A stretch of 64,000 bases of DNA from DATGMP01 sp035293565 (GTDB lineage Bacteria > Pseudomonadota > Alphaproteobacteria > BOG-932 > Roseiterribacteraceae): NCBI GenBank assembly GCA_035293565.1, contig DATGMP010000042.1:1-64000 (forward strand), in the 5' to 3' direction. The translations under genes were made by a program, and so were the position numbers. Shown one piece after another: positions 17,631 through 26,558 of the stretch. Below the pieces are notes generated by a model. That model ran no database searches. It was given only the letters and a program-made list of their open reading frames with translations, and was not told where the DNA came from. How positions within the stretch are numbered: the stretch's first letter is position 1; the number at the start of each line of letters is the position of its first letter.

Positions 17631-18680
17631 TTATTTGCGGCCGATACGCCTCAAGCGGTGATTGTCGAGGAGTTCGGCATTGCCGCGACCGAAGGCCATG
17701 TCCTTGATGAATTGCTGACCATACATGGCGTAGGGGAAGCCTTGCTCGATCGCCGTCGCTTCGTCCAGCGCCTTCAGATGGGCGGGATCGAGCGTGAGAT
17801 CGAGACAGCCCAGATTGTCGTTCACCTGCGCCGCGCTGCGCCCGGCGATGATCGGGATGATTCCGGCCTCCGGCCGAAGCTGGCGGATCGCGGCCAGGGC
17901 CACCTGGGCGGGCGTCCGGCCGATCTCGCGCGCGATGCCTACCACCTGGCGCGCGATCTCGAGGCTGCGGGCAGGGATGTGCTCGCGCTGCATCCGGGTG
18001 GCCTCGTTGGCGCCGGGATCGAGGAATTTGCCGGTCAGCACGCCCTGCGCCAAGGGCGACCAGGCGGTCACACCCATGTCGAGTTCCTCGGCCATCGGGA
18101 TCAGCTCCCGTTCAGCGGTGCGCTCGGTCAGGCTGTACTCGACCTGCATACCGATGAAGGGCGACCAGCCGCGCAGATCGGCCAGCATATTGGCCCGCGC
18201 GATCTGCCAGGCCGGCACGTCGGACACGGCGACATAGAGCACCTTGCCGGCGCGGACCAGATCATCCAGCCCGCGCATGATCTCCTCGACGGGCGTCGTG
18301 TAATCCCAGAAATGGAGCAGGTAGAGATCGATGTAGTCAGTGCCGAGCCGACGCAGAGAATCTTCGACGCAATGCCGCATGTTCTTGCGGCTGTTGCCGG
18401 ACTTGGAGATGTCGGTGCCGGTATGCGGCGTATATTTGGTCGCGACCACGAAATGATCGCGATCGGCGCGGACGAACTCGCCGACCAGCCGCTCGCTGGC
18501 ACCCTCGGTATAGACATGCGCCGTATCGATAAAGTTGCCGCCGGCCTCGGCAAAGGCGTCGAACATCGCCCGGCTCTCGTCGCGATTGGCGCCCCAGCCC
18601 CAATCCTCGCCGAAGGTCATGGCGCCGAGGCAGAGCTCGGAAACCCGCAAGCCCGATTTGCCGTGCAGCCTGTAGCGCAT
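17631..18680 (-). CDS. Aldo/keto reductase
   Basis: 349 residues from ATG 18680; the open frame continues 5' without homology and overlaps the divergent sulfatase, so it is excluded. The NADPH-dependent (beta/alpha)8 family tetrad is complete: Asp52 and Tyr57 (FIDTAHVYTEG), Lys82 (ATKYTP) and His123 (LLHFWD). The sequence resembles the AKR11/AKR14-type bacterial reductases that act on aldehydes and ketones. It heads the AKR-SDR-TonB receptor run. The 132-base gap to the divergent sulfatase should hold promoters for both. Confidence 0.92.
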   Translation of the reverse strand: MRYRLHGKSGLRVSELCLGAMTFGEDWGWGANRDESRAMFDAFAEAGGNFIDTAHVYTEGASERLVGEFVRADRDHFVVATKYTPHTGTDISKSGNSRKNMRHCVEDSLRRLGTDYIDLYLLHFWDYTTPVEEIMRGLDDLVRAGKVLYVAVSDVPAWQIARANMLADLRGWSPFIGMQVEYSLTERTAERELIPMAEELDMGVTAWSPLAQGVLTGKFLDPGANEATRMQREHIPARSLEIARQVVGIAREIGRTPAQVALAAIRQLRPEAGIIPIIAGRSAAQVNDNLGCLDLTLDPAHLKALDEATAIEQGFPYAMYGQQFIKDMAFGRGNAELLDNHRLRRIGRK

Positions 18681-18812
18681 GGGACAGTACCTTTCGATCC
18701 TCCTGGTTGGGCCGGCATTGTCCGGGCAATCGGGCGCCAAATCAATCGGCCCGACTTCCGGCTTCACACCTGAGCGGATAAAGTCGAACAGCTCGAAGAT
18801 GGGAGGGTGGTC

Positions 18813-20537
18813 ATGAGCGCGCGAAGCTCGGCCTGTCTCCTTTGGGCGATCGCCCTTGTCGCGATGACCGGCACAGCGTATGGCCGAGCGCGCGACGGCG
18901 CCTGCGCCCAGATCATGCGGGCCTGCAAGGCGGCCGGTTTCGAGCAGGGCGCGGCCAAATCCGGCAACGGCCTCAAGGTCGATTGCCTCGACCCGATCAT
19001 GAACGGCACGCCCCAACCCCGGCACGCTTCGCGTCCCCTGCCGCACGTCGATGCCGGCCTCGCGGCGGCCTGCAGGACCCAGGGGCTGGAGAATCAGGCG
19101 CCGATCACGGAGCGGGCGCCGGTCATCGTGCCGCCTTCTCGCCCGGCGCCGCCGGGCAGCCCCAACATCGTCTTCGTGCTGACCGACGATTTGTCGATGA
19201 ACCTGCTGCAATTCATGCCTCATGTGCAGAGGATGCAGAAGGAGGGCATGACCTTTGCCAATTACTTCGTCACCGACTCGCTCTGCTGTCCCTCGCGCAC
19301 CTCGATCTTCACCGGGCGCTTTCCGCACGATTCCGGAGTCTTCAAGAATACCGGCGAGGATGGCGGCTACGCCGGCTTCATCAATCACGGCAATGAGGGG
19401 CTGACCTTCGCGGTGGCGCTCGCCTCAGGCGGTTACAAGACCGCGATGCTCGGCAAGTATCTGAACGGCTACGAGCCGCCCAAGCATCCGGTGGGGGCCG
19501 GATGGGGCTATTGGGCGGTCGGCGGCAGCACGGGCTACGCCCAGTTCAATTACAATCTGAGCGAGGATGGCAAGGTCGTGCGCTACGGCTACGATCCGGC
19601 GGACTATCTGACCGACATAGTGTCGGAGCACGGTGTCAAATTCATCCAGCGCGAGGCCGGCAAGCCCTTTTTCATCGAGATCGCGACCTATGCGCCGCAC
19701 GCACCCTATATTCCAGCGCCGCGCGACGCCGACGCCTTCCCGGGCTTGCGCGCGCCGCGGGGGCCGGCGTTCGACGCCATGCCCGAGCGCGACACGCCGC
19801 CCTGGCTCGCGCGCATGGCGCCGCTCTCCGACGACGACAAAGCCAAGATCGATCGAGCGTTCCGCATGCGCGCACAGTCTGTGCTTTCCGTCGACAAGAT
19901 GATCGGCGATCTCCAGGCCGCGCTTGCCCGAACCGGTCAGGACCGGAACACCTACTTCGTCTTCAGCTCAGACAATGGCTACCATATGGGCGAATATCGC
20001 TTGATGCCGGGCAAGATGACGGCCTTCGATACCGACATCCACGTGCCGCTGATTATCACCGGCCCCGGCGTTCCCGCGGGCCGCGTCGTCAACGAGATCG
20101 TCGAGAACATCGATCTCTGCTCGACCTTCAGCGAGCTTGCCGGCGCGGCACCGCCCCGAACTGTCGACGGCCACAGCCTCGTACCGCTTCTGCATGGCCA
20201 GCCGGTGACGGAATGGCGGTCGGCCGCACTGATCGAGCATCACGGGCCGCATGAGGATCCAAACGATCCGGACGCGCCCGAGCCGCGCTCCGGCAATCCG
20301 CCGAGCTACGAGGCGATCCGGATGCCGGATGCCGTCTATGTCGAATATGACGACGGCACCAAGGAGTATCACGACCTCGCGACCGATCCGGACGAACTCC
20401 ACAACAGCTACGCGTCGCTTCCGCCAGCCCGTAAGGCATCCCTCAGACAGGCGGTCGAGGCGATGCGCGACTGCCACGATGCCGCGCGCTGCTGGGCGGC
20501 ATCGTCGCCGATGCGCACGGCGTCAGGCGTCAAGTGA
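18813..20537 (+). CDS. Secreted sulfatase with N-terminal cysteine-rich extension
   Basis: 574 residues from ATG 18813 (GGGAGGG six bases upstream; GTG 18807 overlaps that site and is less likely). A signal peptide covers 1-24. Residues about 30-90 form an extension with Cys31, Cys38, Cys58 and Cys87 (CAQIMRACKAAGF, DCLDPIMNG) that is not part of the sulfatase fold. The sulfatase begins at about 117 (NIVFVLTDD, metal Asp125/126). The C-x-P-S-R signature is CCPSRTS with Cys158 as the formylglycine precursor; SSDNGYHMGE supplies later metal ligands. It should cleave sulfate esters in the periplasm. A separate formylglycine-generating enzyme is required and is not in the window. Confidence 0.9.
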   Translation: MSARSSACLLWAIALVAMTGTAYGRARDGACAQIMRACKAAGFEQGAAKSGNGLKVDCLDPIMNGTPQPRHASRPLPHVDAGLAAACRTQGLENQAPITERAPVIVPPSRPAPPGSPNIVFVLTDDLSMNLLQFMPHVQRMQKEGMTFANYFVTDSLCCPSRTSIFTGRFPHDSGVFKNTGEDGGYAGFINHGNEGLTFAVALASGGYKTAMLGKYLNGYEPPKHPVGAGWGYWAVGGSTGYAQFNYNLSEDGKVVRYGYDPADYLTDIVSEHGVKFIQREAGKPFFIEIATYAPHAPYIPAPRDADAFPGLRAPRGPAFDAMPERDTPPWLARMAPLSDDDKAKIDRAFRMRAQSVLSVDKMIGDLQAALARTGQDRNTYFVFSSDNGYHMGEYRLMPGKMTAFDTDIHVPLIITGPGVPAGRVVNEIVENIDLCSTFSELAGAAPPRTVDGHSLVPLLHGQPVTEWRSAALIEHHGPHEDPNDPDAPEPRSGNPPSYEAIRMPDAVYVEYDDGTKEYHDLATDPDELHNSYASLPPARKASLRQAVEAMRDCHDAARCWAASSPMRTASGVK

Positions 20538-20546
20538 CGCTCGGCT

Positions 20547-21317
20547 TCAGCTGTGAACGCCGCCGTCGACGCGGACGATCTCGCCATTCATGAAACGGCC
20601 ATCCTCGGACGCCAGCATCGCGATCACGCCGGCGACATCCTCCGGTCGCCCGAACTGATGGTCGGGCCGGGACAAGTGGATGAACAGACTCATGTCGACA
20701 CCCTGCGGGAAACCCGCGGGAGTGCCCGCCACCATCGGCGTCGCGATGCCGCCCGGCGCGATTGCATTCACCCGCACGCCGCGCTGCATGTATTCCCAGG
20801 CGAGCGCATGCGTCATGGCGGCGATGCCGCCTTTGCTTGCCGAATAGGCCGCCATATAAGGATGGCCGAAGAAGGCCGACGTCGAGGCCGCGTTGACGAT
20901 GTTTCCCTTCGTCTCGAGCAGGTGCGGCAGAGCCTCTCGGCAAAAGAGGAAGGTGCCAAGCAGATTGACCCGAAGAATGTCCATGAAATGCTCGGCGGAG
21001 GTCTCGGTCGTATGGCTCGAGCGGAGAATGCCCGCCATATTGATCAGCGAATCCAGCCGCCCGGCCTTGGCCACGAAGTCACCGACCACGCGACGCACCT
21101 CGACTTCCTCCGAAACCGAAGCCGTGACCGTGGAAGCGGCGCCATCATGAGCTGCCGTGCTGCGCGCCGCGGCGGCCGTCTCCTCGAGGCCTGCCGCATT
21201 CACATCGACTCCGAGCGCCGTAGCCCCCTCGGAAACCAGCCTGATAAAAGCGGCACGACCGATACCCGATGCAGCGCCTGTCACGATGACCGCTTTGCCC
21301 TCGAAACGCCCGGCCAA
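20547..21317 (-). CDS. SDR family oxidoreductase
   Basis: 256-residue classical [11 protein letters not shown] at about 13-20, active-site Ser in NAASTSAF, Tyr and Lys in YSASK, and NNAG altered to NMAG. The ending GEIVRVDGG is normal. The start codon is TTG at 21317, chosen because GGAGGGACAA sits immediately upstream and the protein aligns from here. It converges with the sulfatase (9 bases between stops) and diverges from the TonB-OmpA gene across a 330-base gap. Confidence 0.87.
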   Translation of the reverse strand: MAGRFEGKAVIVTGAASGIGRAAFIRLVSEGATALGVDVNAAGLEETAAAARSTAAHDGAASTVTASVSEEVEVRRVVGDFVAKAGRLDSLINMAGILRSSHTTETSAEHFMDILRVNLLGTFLFCREALPHLLETKGNIVNAASTSAFFGHPYMAAYSASKGGIAAMTHALAWEYMQRGVRVNAIAPGGIATPMVAGTPAGFPQGVDMSLFIHLSRPDHQFGRPEDVAGVIAMLASEDGRFMNGEIVRVDGGVHS

Positions 21318-21647
21318 TTGTCCCTCCGAAATGTCGTCCGCGACGAACTGCGATCCTGGACGCCGCCGCCGCCGGCCGCAACAGCGCGTTGAGCGTCACA
21401 AAGGCACTTGACCGTTTCGTTTTCTTGGTATGAACATTGCGCGATCGCTGAACCGAGCGGCTCTATAGCGTCTCCGCCATAGGCCGCAGGAAACGTACGC
21501 TACCGTCTCATTTTCTCTAATATCTACATTGCAACAAGTCACTCGGGCCTTTAACGTCACGCCCCGGTAAATCGGAGCACAACCTGTTAGAGTGCTTCGC
21601 GAAGAGCGGACCGGTAAGCCGGCCGCCGAACGAGGTAGGGAGGAATT
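21318..21647. other. 330-base divergent intergenic region
   Basis: No gene was seen here. It must hold promoters for the SDR at 20547 (minus) and the TonB-OmpA gene (plus). The stretch around 21500-21535 (TCATTTTCTCTAATATCTAC) is the most AT-rich part and could contain a -10 element. A perfect 10-base palindrome CTTCGCGAAG lies at 21595-21604, too short to call an operator. The ribosome site GGGAGG precedes ATG 21648. Confidence 0.4.
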
Positions 21648-24467
21648 ATGTCAGCACGAATCTCGGCGCTGCTCTGCGGCGCAGCCAGCTTTCTTCTGAT
21701 CGCCCCGGAGCCGGCGGCCATTGCCCAGCAATCGGCGCAAGCATCGGCTTCTGCGGGGCTGGAGGAAATCGTGGTGACGGCACGGCGCCGCGAGGAGAAG
21801 CTGCAAAACGTGCCGGTCGCGATCACCGCCTTCACGCCTAAGGCGATCGAAGAAAATCATATCGAAAGCGCCTCGGACCTTCAGCACTTCGTGCCATCGC
21901 TACTGAGCTCGCAAGAGACACGCGACGAGCAGGTCTTCTATTTGCGCGGCCAGGGACCCAATGGCGGCCAGGGCGGAGCGCCCGGCGTCGTGACCTATTT
22001 CTCGGAAGTGCCCTTCTACGCCTCCGGTCCCGGCATCTATTACGATCTCGACAATCTGCAGGTCTTGCGCGGTCCGCAAGGTACGCTGTTCGGGCGCAAC
22101 ACGACCGGCGGCGCGGTGCTGTTCGAGCCCAAACACCCGACCAACGCATTCGAAGGTTACGCCGAAGTCGCCTTCGGCGACTACGGCCTCCACGAGGAGC
22201 AGGGCGCGATCAACGTGCCGATCATCGACGACGTGCTGCTGGTGCGCGGCGCGTTCGACATCGATCAGCGCGATGGCTTCACCCACGATTTCTCGACCGG
22301 GAAGGACCTGGACAATCGCGACTATTGGTCGTTCCGGCTCGGCGTCACCTGGCGGCCGACGGACGATTTCGAAAATTACATTGTCTATGACTCTCTCTAT
22401 TCGCACACGAACGGCACAGGCATCATTCTGCAGGCGATCAACACGTTCCGTGATCCTCACGGCATCGCATCCAACGAAACGAGCTGGGTCCAGACCTTCT
22501 GCCCCGCGGCGCCCGCGCCGTGCCTACTGCCGCAGCAACTGCTCGCGCAGCAAGCAGCTGTGGGCCCACGCGGCACCTTCACCGATGGGGGACTCAACGG
22601 GCTGGACGGGTTGGACAAGACCTATAGTTACGGAATAACCGACATCGCGAAATACGATCTGAGCGATGATGTCAGCATCAAGAACATTTTCGGCTATCGC
22701 GTCCTGAAGAATCTTCTGCGCTACGACCTCGACGGCATGCCGCTGACGGTCATCAATTTCCAGACGCCGAACAACTGGAATCTCAGCAATGTCCAATACA
22801 CGGACGAAATGCAATTCCAGGGAAAATCGCTCGGGGGCAACCTGACCTGGATCGCGGGCGGGTTCTATGAATTTCTGCATCCCGGCGGCCAAACCGTAGC
22901 GGAGATCGACACCACCTCCGTCATCGCGCCGCACCTGTTCCAGATCCCGTTGGGAGTGCAGGTTCTGTCCAACGCGCAAGGCCAAAACTCGCTCGGGCCG
23001 GAAGGGATCACCGAACGCACCGAGGCCGTCTTCGCGCAAGGCACCTACAATCTGGGCGGAATCTCCGAGGCGCTGGAAGATTTCAAGTTCACGGCGGGCG
23101 CCCGCTATACCTGGGACTACACGTCGAACAGCAATTTCGAGACCGTCAATGTCTTCCTTCCCGCTGCGTTCGGCGGTGCGCAAGTCGCGCATATTCCTTG
23201 CGATCCGTGCACCTATGAGAGCCACACCTTCCAGGCGCCGACCTGGACGGTGGATCTCGATTACCAGATCAATCCGAACATGATGGCCTACGTCACCGCC
23301 CGTCGCGGCTTCAAAAGCGGCGGCTTCAATGGCGCCGGCACGCCGCCTTTCGCGATCAAATATGAGTCGGAATACGTGACCGACGTCGAGATCGGCTTCA
23401 AAGGCGACTTCGACCTCTACGGCGTGAAGCTGCGCACCAATATCGACGGATTCCATGATGATTACCGCAACGCCCAGCGTGCGGTCGGCGTCCTGGTCCA
23501 GACCGTGCCGGCCCCGGCGCCGAAGACATCGACAACGCTGATCGCCAATGGCGACGTGACCATCGAAGGCATGGAATTCGAGGGCACCGTTGTTCCCGTC
23601 AGCGGCCTGGAGCTGACCGCCGACTGGACCTACATCCACGCTCGCTACGACCAATTCTTCATTCCGACGGTCGGTGACGAGCGAGACTTGCCGTATCCGT
23701 TTACGCCGAAGAACAAGTTCAGTTTTGCGGCAACCTACCATCTGCCGTTCATTCCGGAAGAAATGGGCGATATCGCGCTGCAGGCAAGCTATGTTCATAC
23801 CAGCCGCGTTCAGTACGCCACGTCGGACATCGAGCCCTTCGGCAACGAGCCCGGCTACGGCTTGACCGATCTGAATGTGGAATGGACCAACGTCTTCCAA
23901 CAGCCGATCGACGCGACATTCTTCATGACCAACGTCACCGACAATGTGGTGAAGCTCGGGAATGTCGGCATCTACAACTCGTCAGGCTACGTGTCGGGGA
24001 TCTTCAACGAACCGCGGATGTGGGGCTTCCGCCTCCGCTACAGGTTCGGCGGCGGAGAGGAGCACGAGGCGGCGCCAGCTGAGCCTGCCGCGGCAGCTCC
24101 GCCTCCGCCCCCGCCGGCGGCGCCGAAGAGCTATCTGGTGTTCTTCGACTTCGACAAGTCGACGCTGACGTCGGAAGGCCGGAACATCGTCGACCAGGCG
24201 GCCGCCAATGCCGGTCCGGCCAAGGTCACGCGGATCGTCGTCACCGGCCACACCGACACGGTAGGCTCGGACGCCTACAACATGCGGCTTTCGAAGCGCC
24301 GAGCAGAGTCGGTGGCAGCCGAGCTCGAAGCCAAGGGAATTGCCTCCGACGAGATCTCGCTGGTCGCAAAAGGCAAGCACGACCTTCTGGTGCCGACGGC
24401 CGACGGGGTGCGCGAGCCGCAGAACCGGCGGGTCGAGATCGTCTATGGTGGAGGCCCCAACTCATAA
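21648..24467 (+). CDS. TonB-dependent receptor fused to a C-terminal OmpA domain
   Basis: 939 residues in one continuous frame, with ribosome site GGGAGG. Signal peptide 1-26; TonB box LEEIVVTARR at 38-47; plug motifs YLRGQGPNGG and VLRGPQGTLFGRNTTGGAV; barrel ending near residue 801 (GFRLRYRFGG). Then comes a Pro/Ala/Glu linker (about 802-826) and, from about 829, an OmpA-like peptidoglycan-binding domain: VFFDFDKSTLT, GHTDTVGSDAYNMRLSKRRA and EPQNRRVEIVY. Asp870 and Arg928, the pair that binds diaminopimelate in OmpA, are conserved. The tail matches the C-terminus of alphaproteobacterial Omp25-type OmpA proteins. A receptor tethered to the cell wall is the natural inference. A strong terminator follows. 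Confidence 0.92.
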   Translation: MSARISALLCGAASFLLIAPEPAAIAQQSAQASASAGLEEIVVTARRREEKLQNVPVAITAFTPKAIEENHIESASDLQHFVPSLLSSQETRDEQVFYLRGQGPNGGQGGAPGVVTYFSEVPFYASGPGIYYDLDNLQVLRGPQGTLFGRNTTGGAVLFEPKHPTNAFEGYAEVAFGDYGLHEEQGAINVPIIDDVLLVRGAFDIDQRDGFTHDFSTGKDLDNRDYWSFRLGVTWRPTDDFENYIVYDSLYSHTNGTGIILQAINTFRDPHGIASNETSWVQTFCPAAPAPCLLPQQLLAQQAAVGPRGTFTDGGLNGLDGLDKTYSYGITDIAKYDLSDDVSIKNIFGYRVLKNLLRYDLDGMPLTVINFQTPNNWNLSNVQYTDEMQFQGKSLGGNLTWIAGGFYEFLHPGGQTVAEIDTTSVIAPHLFQIPLGVQVLSNAQGQNSLGPEGITERTEAVFAQGTYNLGGISEALEDFKFTAGARYTWDYTSNSNFETVNVFLPAAFGGAQVAHIPCDPCTYESHTFQAPTWTVDLDYQINPNMMAYVTARRGFKSGGFNGAGTPPFAIKYESEYVTDVEIGFKGDFDLYGVKLRTNIDGFHDDYRNAQRAVGVLVQTVPAPAPKTSTTLIANGDVTIEGMEFEGTVVPVSGLELTADWTYIHARYDQFFIPTVGDERDLPYPFTPKNKFSFAATYHLPFIPEEMGDIALQASYVHTSRVQYATSDIEPFGNEPGYGLTDLNVEWTNVFQQPIDATFFMTNVTDNVVKLGNVGIYNSSGYVSGIFNEPRMWGFRLRYRFGGGEEHEAAPAEPAAAAPPPPPPAAPKSYLVFFDFDKSTLTSEGRNIVDQAAANAGPAKVTRIVVTGHTDTVGSDAYNMRLSKRRAESVAAELEAKGIASDEISLVAKGKHDLLVPTADGVREPQNRRVEIVYGGGPNS

Positions 24468-24490
24468 GGCGGCTTAAGACCGCTTACTCC

Positions 24491-24526
24491 AACGGCGCTT
24501 CTTCCAAGGAAGCGCCGTTTTCTTTT
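24491..24526 (+). terminator. Rho-independent terminator
   Basis: A perfect 11-base-pair stem AACGGCGCTTC / GAAGCGCCGTT encloses the loop TTCCAAG and runs into TTCTTTTG. It lies 23 bases after the stop of the TonB-OmpA gene, so transcription should end here and the OYE operon that follows needs its own promoter. Confidence 0.88.
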
Positions 24527-24593
24527 GTCCCCTCGCCCCTGCCGCCTGTATGATCCATCATTGCAAGGAAAGGGCAGTGGGAAGGCGAGAACC

Positions 24594-26558
24594 ATGGCGC
24601 TCAATCGGATTTTCGAGCCGATTCGCATCCGGAATCTCGAGATTCCGAACCGGGTGGTGAGGACCGCCCACGGGACCCATCTCGCGCGCGACTGCTTCGA
24701 CGACGCCTCGATCGCCTATCACGTCGCGCGAGCCAAGGGCGGCTGCGGCCTCAGCATCATCGAGGCGGCGAGCGTTCATTCCTCCAGCGAGAACACGCTG
24801 TTCAACCGCGATGACCGGGTGATTCCGGGCTTCGAGGCGCTGATGAAGGCGGTGAAGCCTTACGGCATGCGCGTTTTCGAGCAGCTCTTTCATGGCGGCC
24901 ACCAGACTTTCGGCGAAGGCCGGCGGCCACCCTGGGCGCCCTCAACCGTGCCAAGCCCCGCCCTCAACGCGGTGCCCATCCCAATGGGCGAACCCGAGAT
25001 CGCGGAGATCATCTCCTGCTTCGCCGAGGCCGCGCGGCGCTGCCGCGACGGCGGGCTGGACGGCGTCGAGATTCATGCGGCGCACGGATACCTGATCCAT
25101 CAGTTTCTGTCGCAGATGACGAATCTCCGCACCGATCGTTGGGGCGGAAGTCTCGAGAACAGGGCGCGGTTCCTCCGTGAAATTCTGGTCGCGGTCCGGC
25201 GTGCTGTCGGGCCGGACTATGTCGTCGGGCTCCGCGTCTCGGCGAGCCAGGCTCCGGGCAGCCTTACCGAAGATGAAATCCGCGAGGTCGTAGACGGACT
25301 CGTCAAGGAGAGACTGATCGACTTCCTCGACGCCTCGCTGGGCGACTATTACCGCATGGATTCGATGGTGAGCGGTATGCATTCGCCCACCGGCTACGAA
25401 CTTCCGTCCAGCGGCAAAATCGTCGAAGGCGTGACCTTGCCCCGCATCATCAGCGGACGTTTCCGCACGCTCGAGGATGCCGAGCAGGTGCTGCGCGACG
25501 GCGTCGCGGACATGGTGTCGCTGGTGCGCGCGCAGATCGCCGATCCCGATCTCGTCCGCAAGACTCGCGAGGGCCGCGTCGAACAGGTGCGCCCGTGCAT
25601 CGGCTGCAACCAGGGCTGCATCGGCGGTCTGATCCGCGACCAGCGCCTCGGCTGCGCAGTCAACCCGGCCGTGGGCTTCGAGAGCACGCTGGCAGAGGAT
25701 CTGATCAAGCCGATCGCCGATCCGAAAAAGGTCCTGGTCGTGGGCGGTGGGCCGGCGGGCATGGAGTCCGCGCGGGTGGCGGCGCTGATGGGACACAAGG
25801 TCGTACTGGCCGAAGCCTCGAGCAAGCTCGGCGGCGCCGTCAACGCGGCCAAGAAGTCGCCGCGCCTCTACGGCATCGGCGATATCACGGACTGGCAAGA
25901 GCGCGAGATCTTCCGCCTCGGTGTGGAGGTGCGGCTCGGCACCTATCTCGATGCCGATGGCGTGATGGCCGAAGAAGCAGACGCGGTGGTCGTCGCGACC
26001 GGGTCGATGCCGCGCATGGACGGCATGCAGTTCGGTTTGCCCTCCGCGCCCGTCAAAGGATATGAGCTGCCGCATGTGCTTTCCTCGCACGACGTGATGC
26101 TGGGCCCGCCGCGCGATTTCGGAGGCAGCGTGCTGGTGCTGGACGACACCGGCCATTTCGAAGCGCTCGCAGTCGCCGAGTTCCTGATCGCAAAAGGGAT
26201 CGCCGTGACCTTCGTGACGCGCCACTGGTCGATCACGCCCTATGTCGATACGACGATGCGAACCGTTCCCGCGTTGGAGAGATTGTACGCCGGCGACTTC
26301 ACATTGCTAACGCGCCATTATCTAGTTGAGATTCGCCCCGGCTCGGTAACTGTGCGGCCTTCGCAGTCGGAGCGCACGAGCGAAGTGCAGGCCGACACGG
26401 TGGTGCTGATTACGCCCAACGAGCCGATGCGAGGCGTCTATGACGAGCTTCGTGATCGTCATCGCCACATCTGGCTGGTCGGCGACGCGCTCTCGCCGCG
26501 TGATCTTCAGGCCGCGATCGCCGAGGGCCATCGCACGATGCGCGCGGCATTCGCATGA
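24594..26558 (+). CDS. OYE-type NADH:flavin oxidoreductase with FAD/NAD(P) domain (2,4-dienoyl-CoA reductase type)
   Basis: 654 residues from ATG 24594. Residues about 1-330 form the FMN TIM barrel of the Old Yellow Enzyme family (PNRVVRTAHGTH, EIHAAHGYLIHQFLS, TDRWGGSLENRARF). A 4Fe-4S site follows with Cys335, Cys338, Cys342 and Cys354 (CIGCNQGCIG, GCAVNP). From about 378 there is a dinucleotide-binding half (VLVVGGGPAGMESARV). This layout is that of 2,4-dienoyl-CoA reductase and trimethylamine dehydrogenase. Likely reaction: NAD(P)H-dependent reduction of an activated C=C bond. Its last 4 bases overlap the sulfotransferase start (ATGA), so they are coupled. A paralogue is at 49931. Confidence 0.92.
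   Translation: MALNRIFEPIRIRNLEIPNRVVRTAHGTHLARDCFDDASIAYHVARAKGGCGLSIIEAASVHSSSENTLFNRDDRVIPGFEALMKAVKPYGMRVFEQLFHGGHQTFGEGRRPPWAPSTVPSPALNAVPIPMGEPEIAEIISCFAEAARRCRDGGLDGVEIHAAHGYLIHQFLSQMTNLRTDRWGGSLENRARFLREILVAVRRAVGPDYVVGLRVSASQAPGSLTEDEIREVVDGLVKERLIDFLDASLGDYYRMDSMVSGMHSPTGYELPSSGKIVEGVTLPRIISGRFRTLEDAEQVLRDGVADMVSLVRAQIADPDLVRKTREGRVEQVRPCIGCNQGCIGGLIRDQRLGCAVNPAVGFESTLAEDLIKPIADPKKVLVVGGGPAGMESARVAALMGHKVVLAEASSKLGGAVNAAKKSPRLYGIGDITDWQEREIFRLGVEVRLGTYLDADGVMAEEADAVVVATGSMPRMDGMQFGLPSAPVKGYELPHVLSSHDVMLGPPRDFGGSVLVLDDTGHFEALAVAEFLIAKGIAVTFVTRHWSITPYVDTTMRTVPALERLYAGDFTLLTRHYLVEIRPGSVTVRPSQSERTSEVQADTVVLITPNEPMRGVYDELRDRHRHIWLVGDALSPRDLQAAIAEGHRTMRAAFA

Noticed and set aside
21595..21604. 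Palindrome CTTCGCGAAG before the TonB-OmpA gene
   Set aside because: Ten bases occur by chance often in GC-rich DNA and no second site was seen.
22524..23900. 458-codon minus-strand frame inside the TonB-OmpA gene
   Set aside because: Shadow of the receptor; no ribosome site or known motif.
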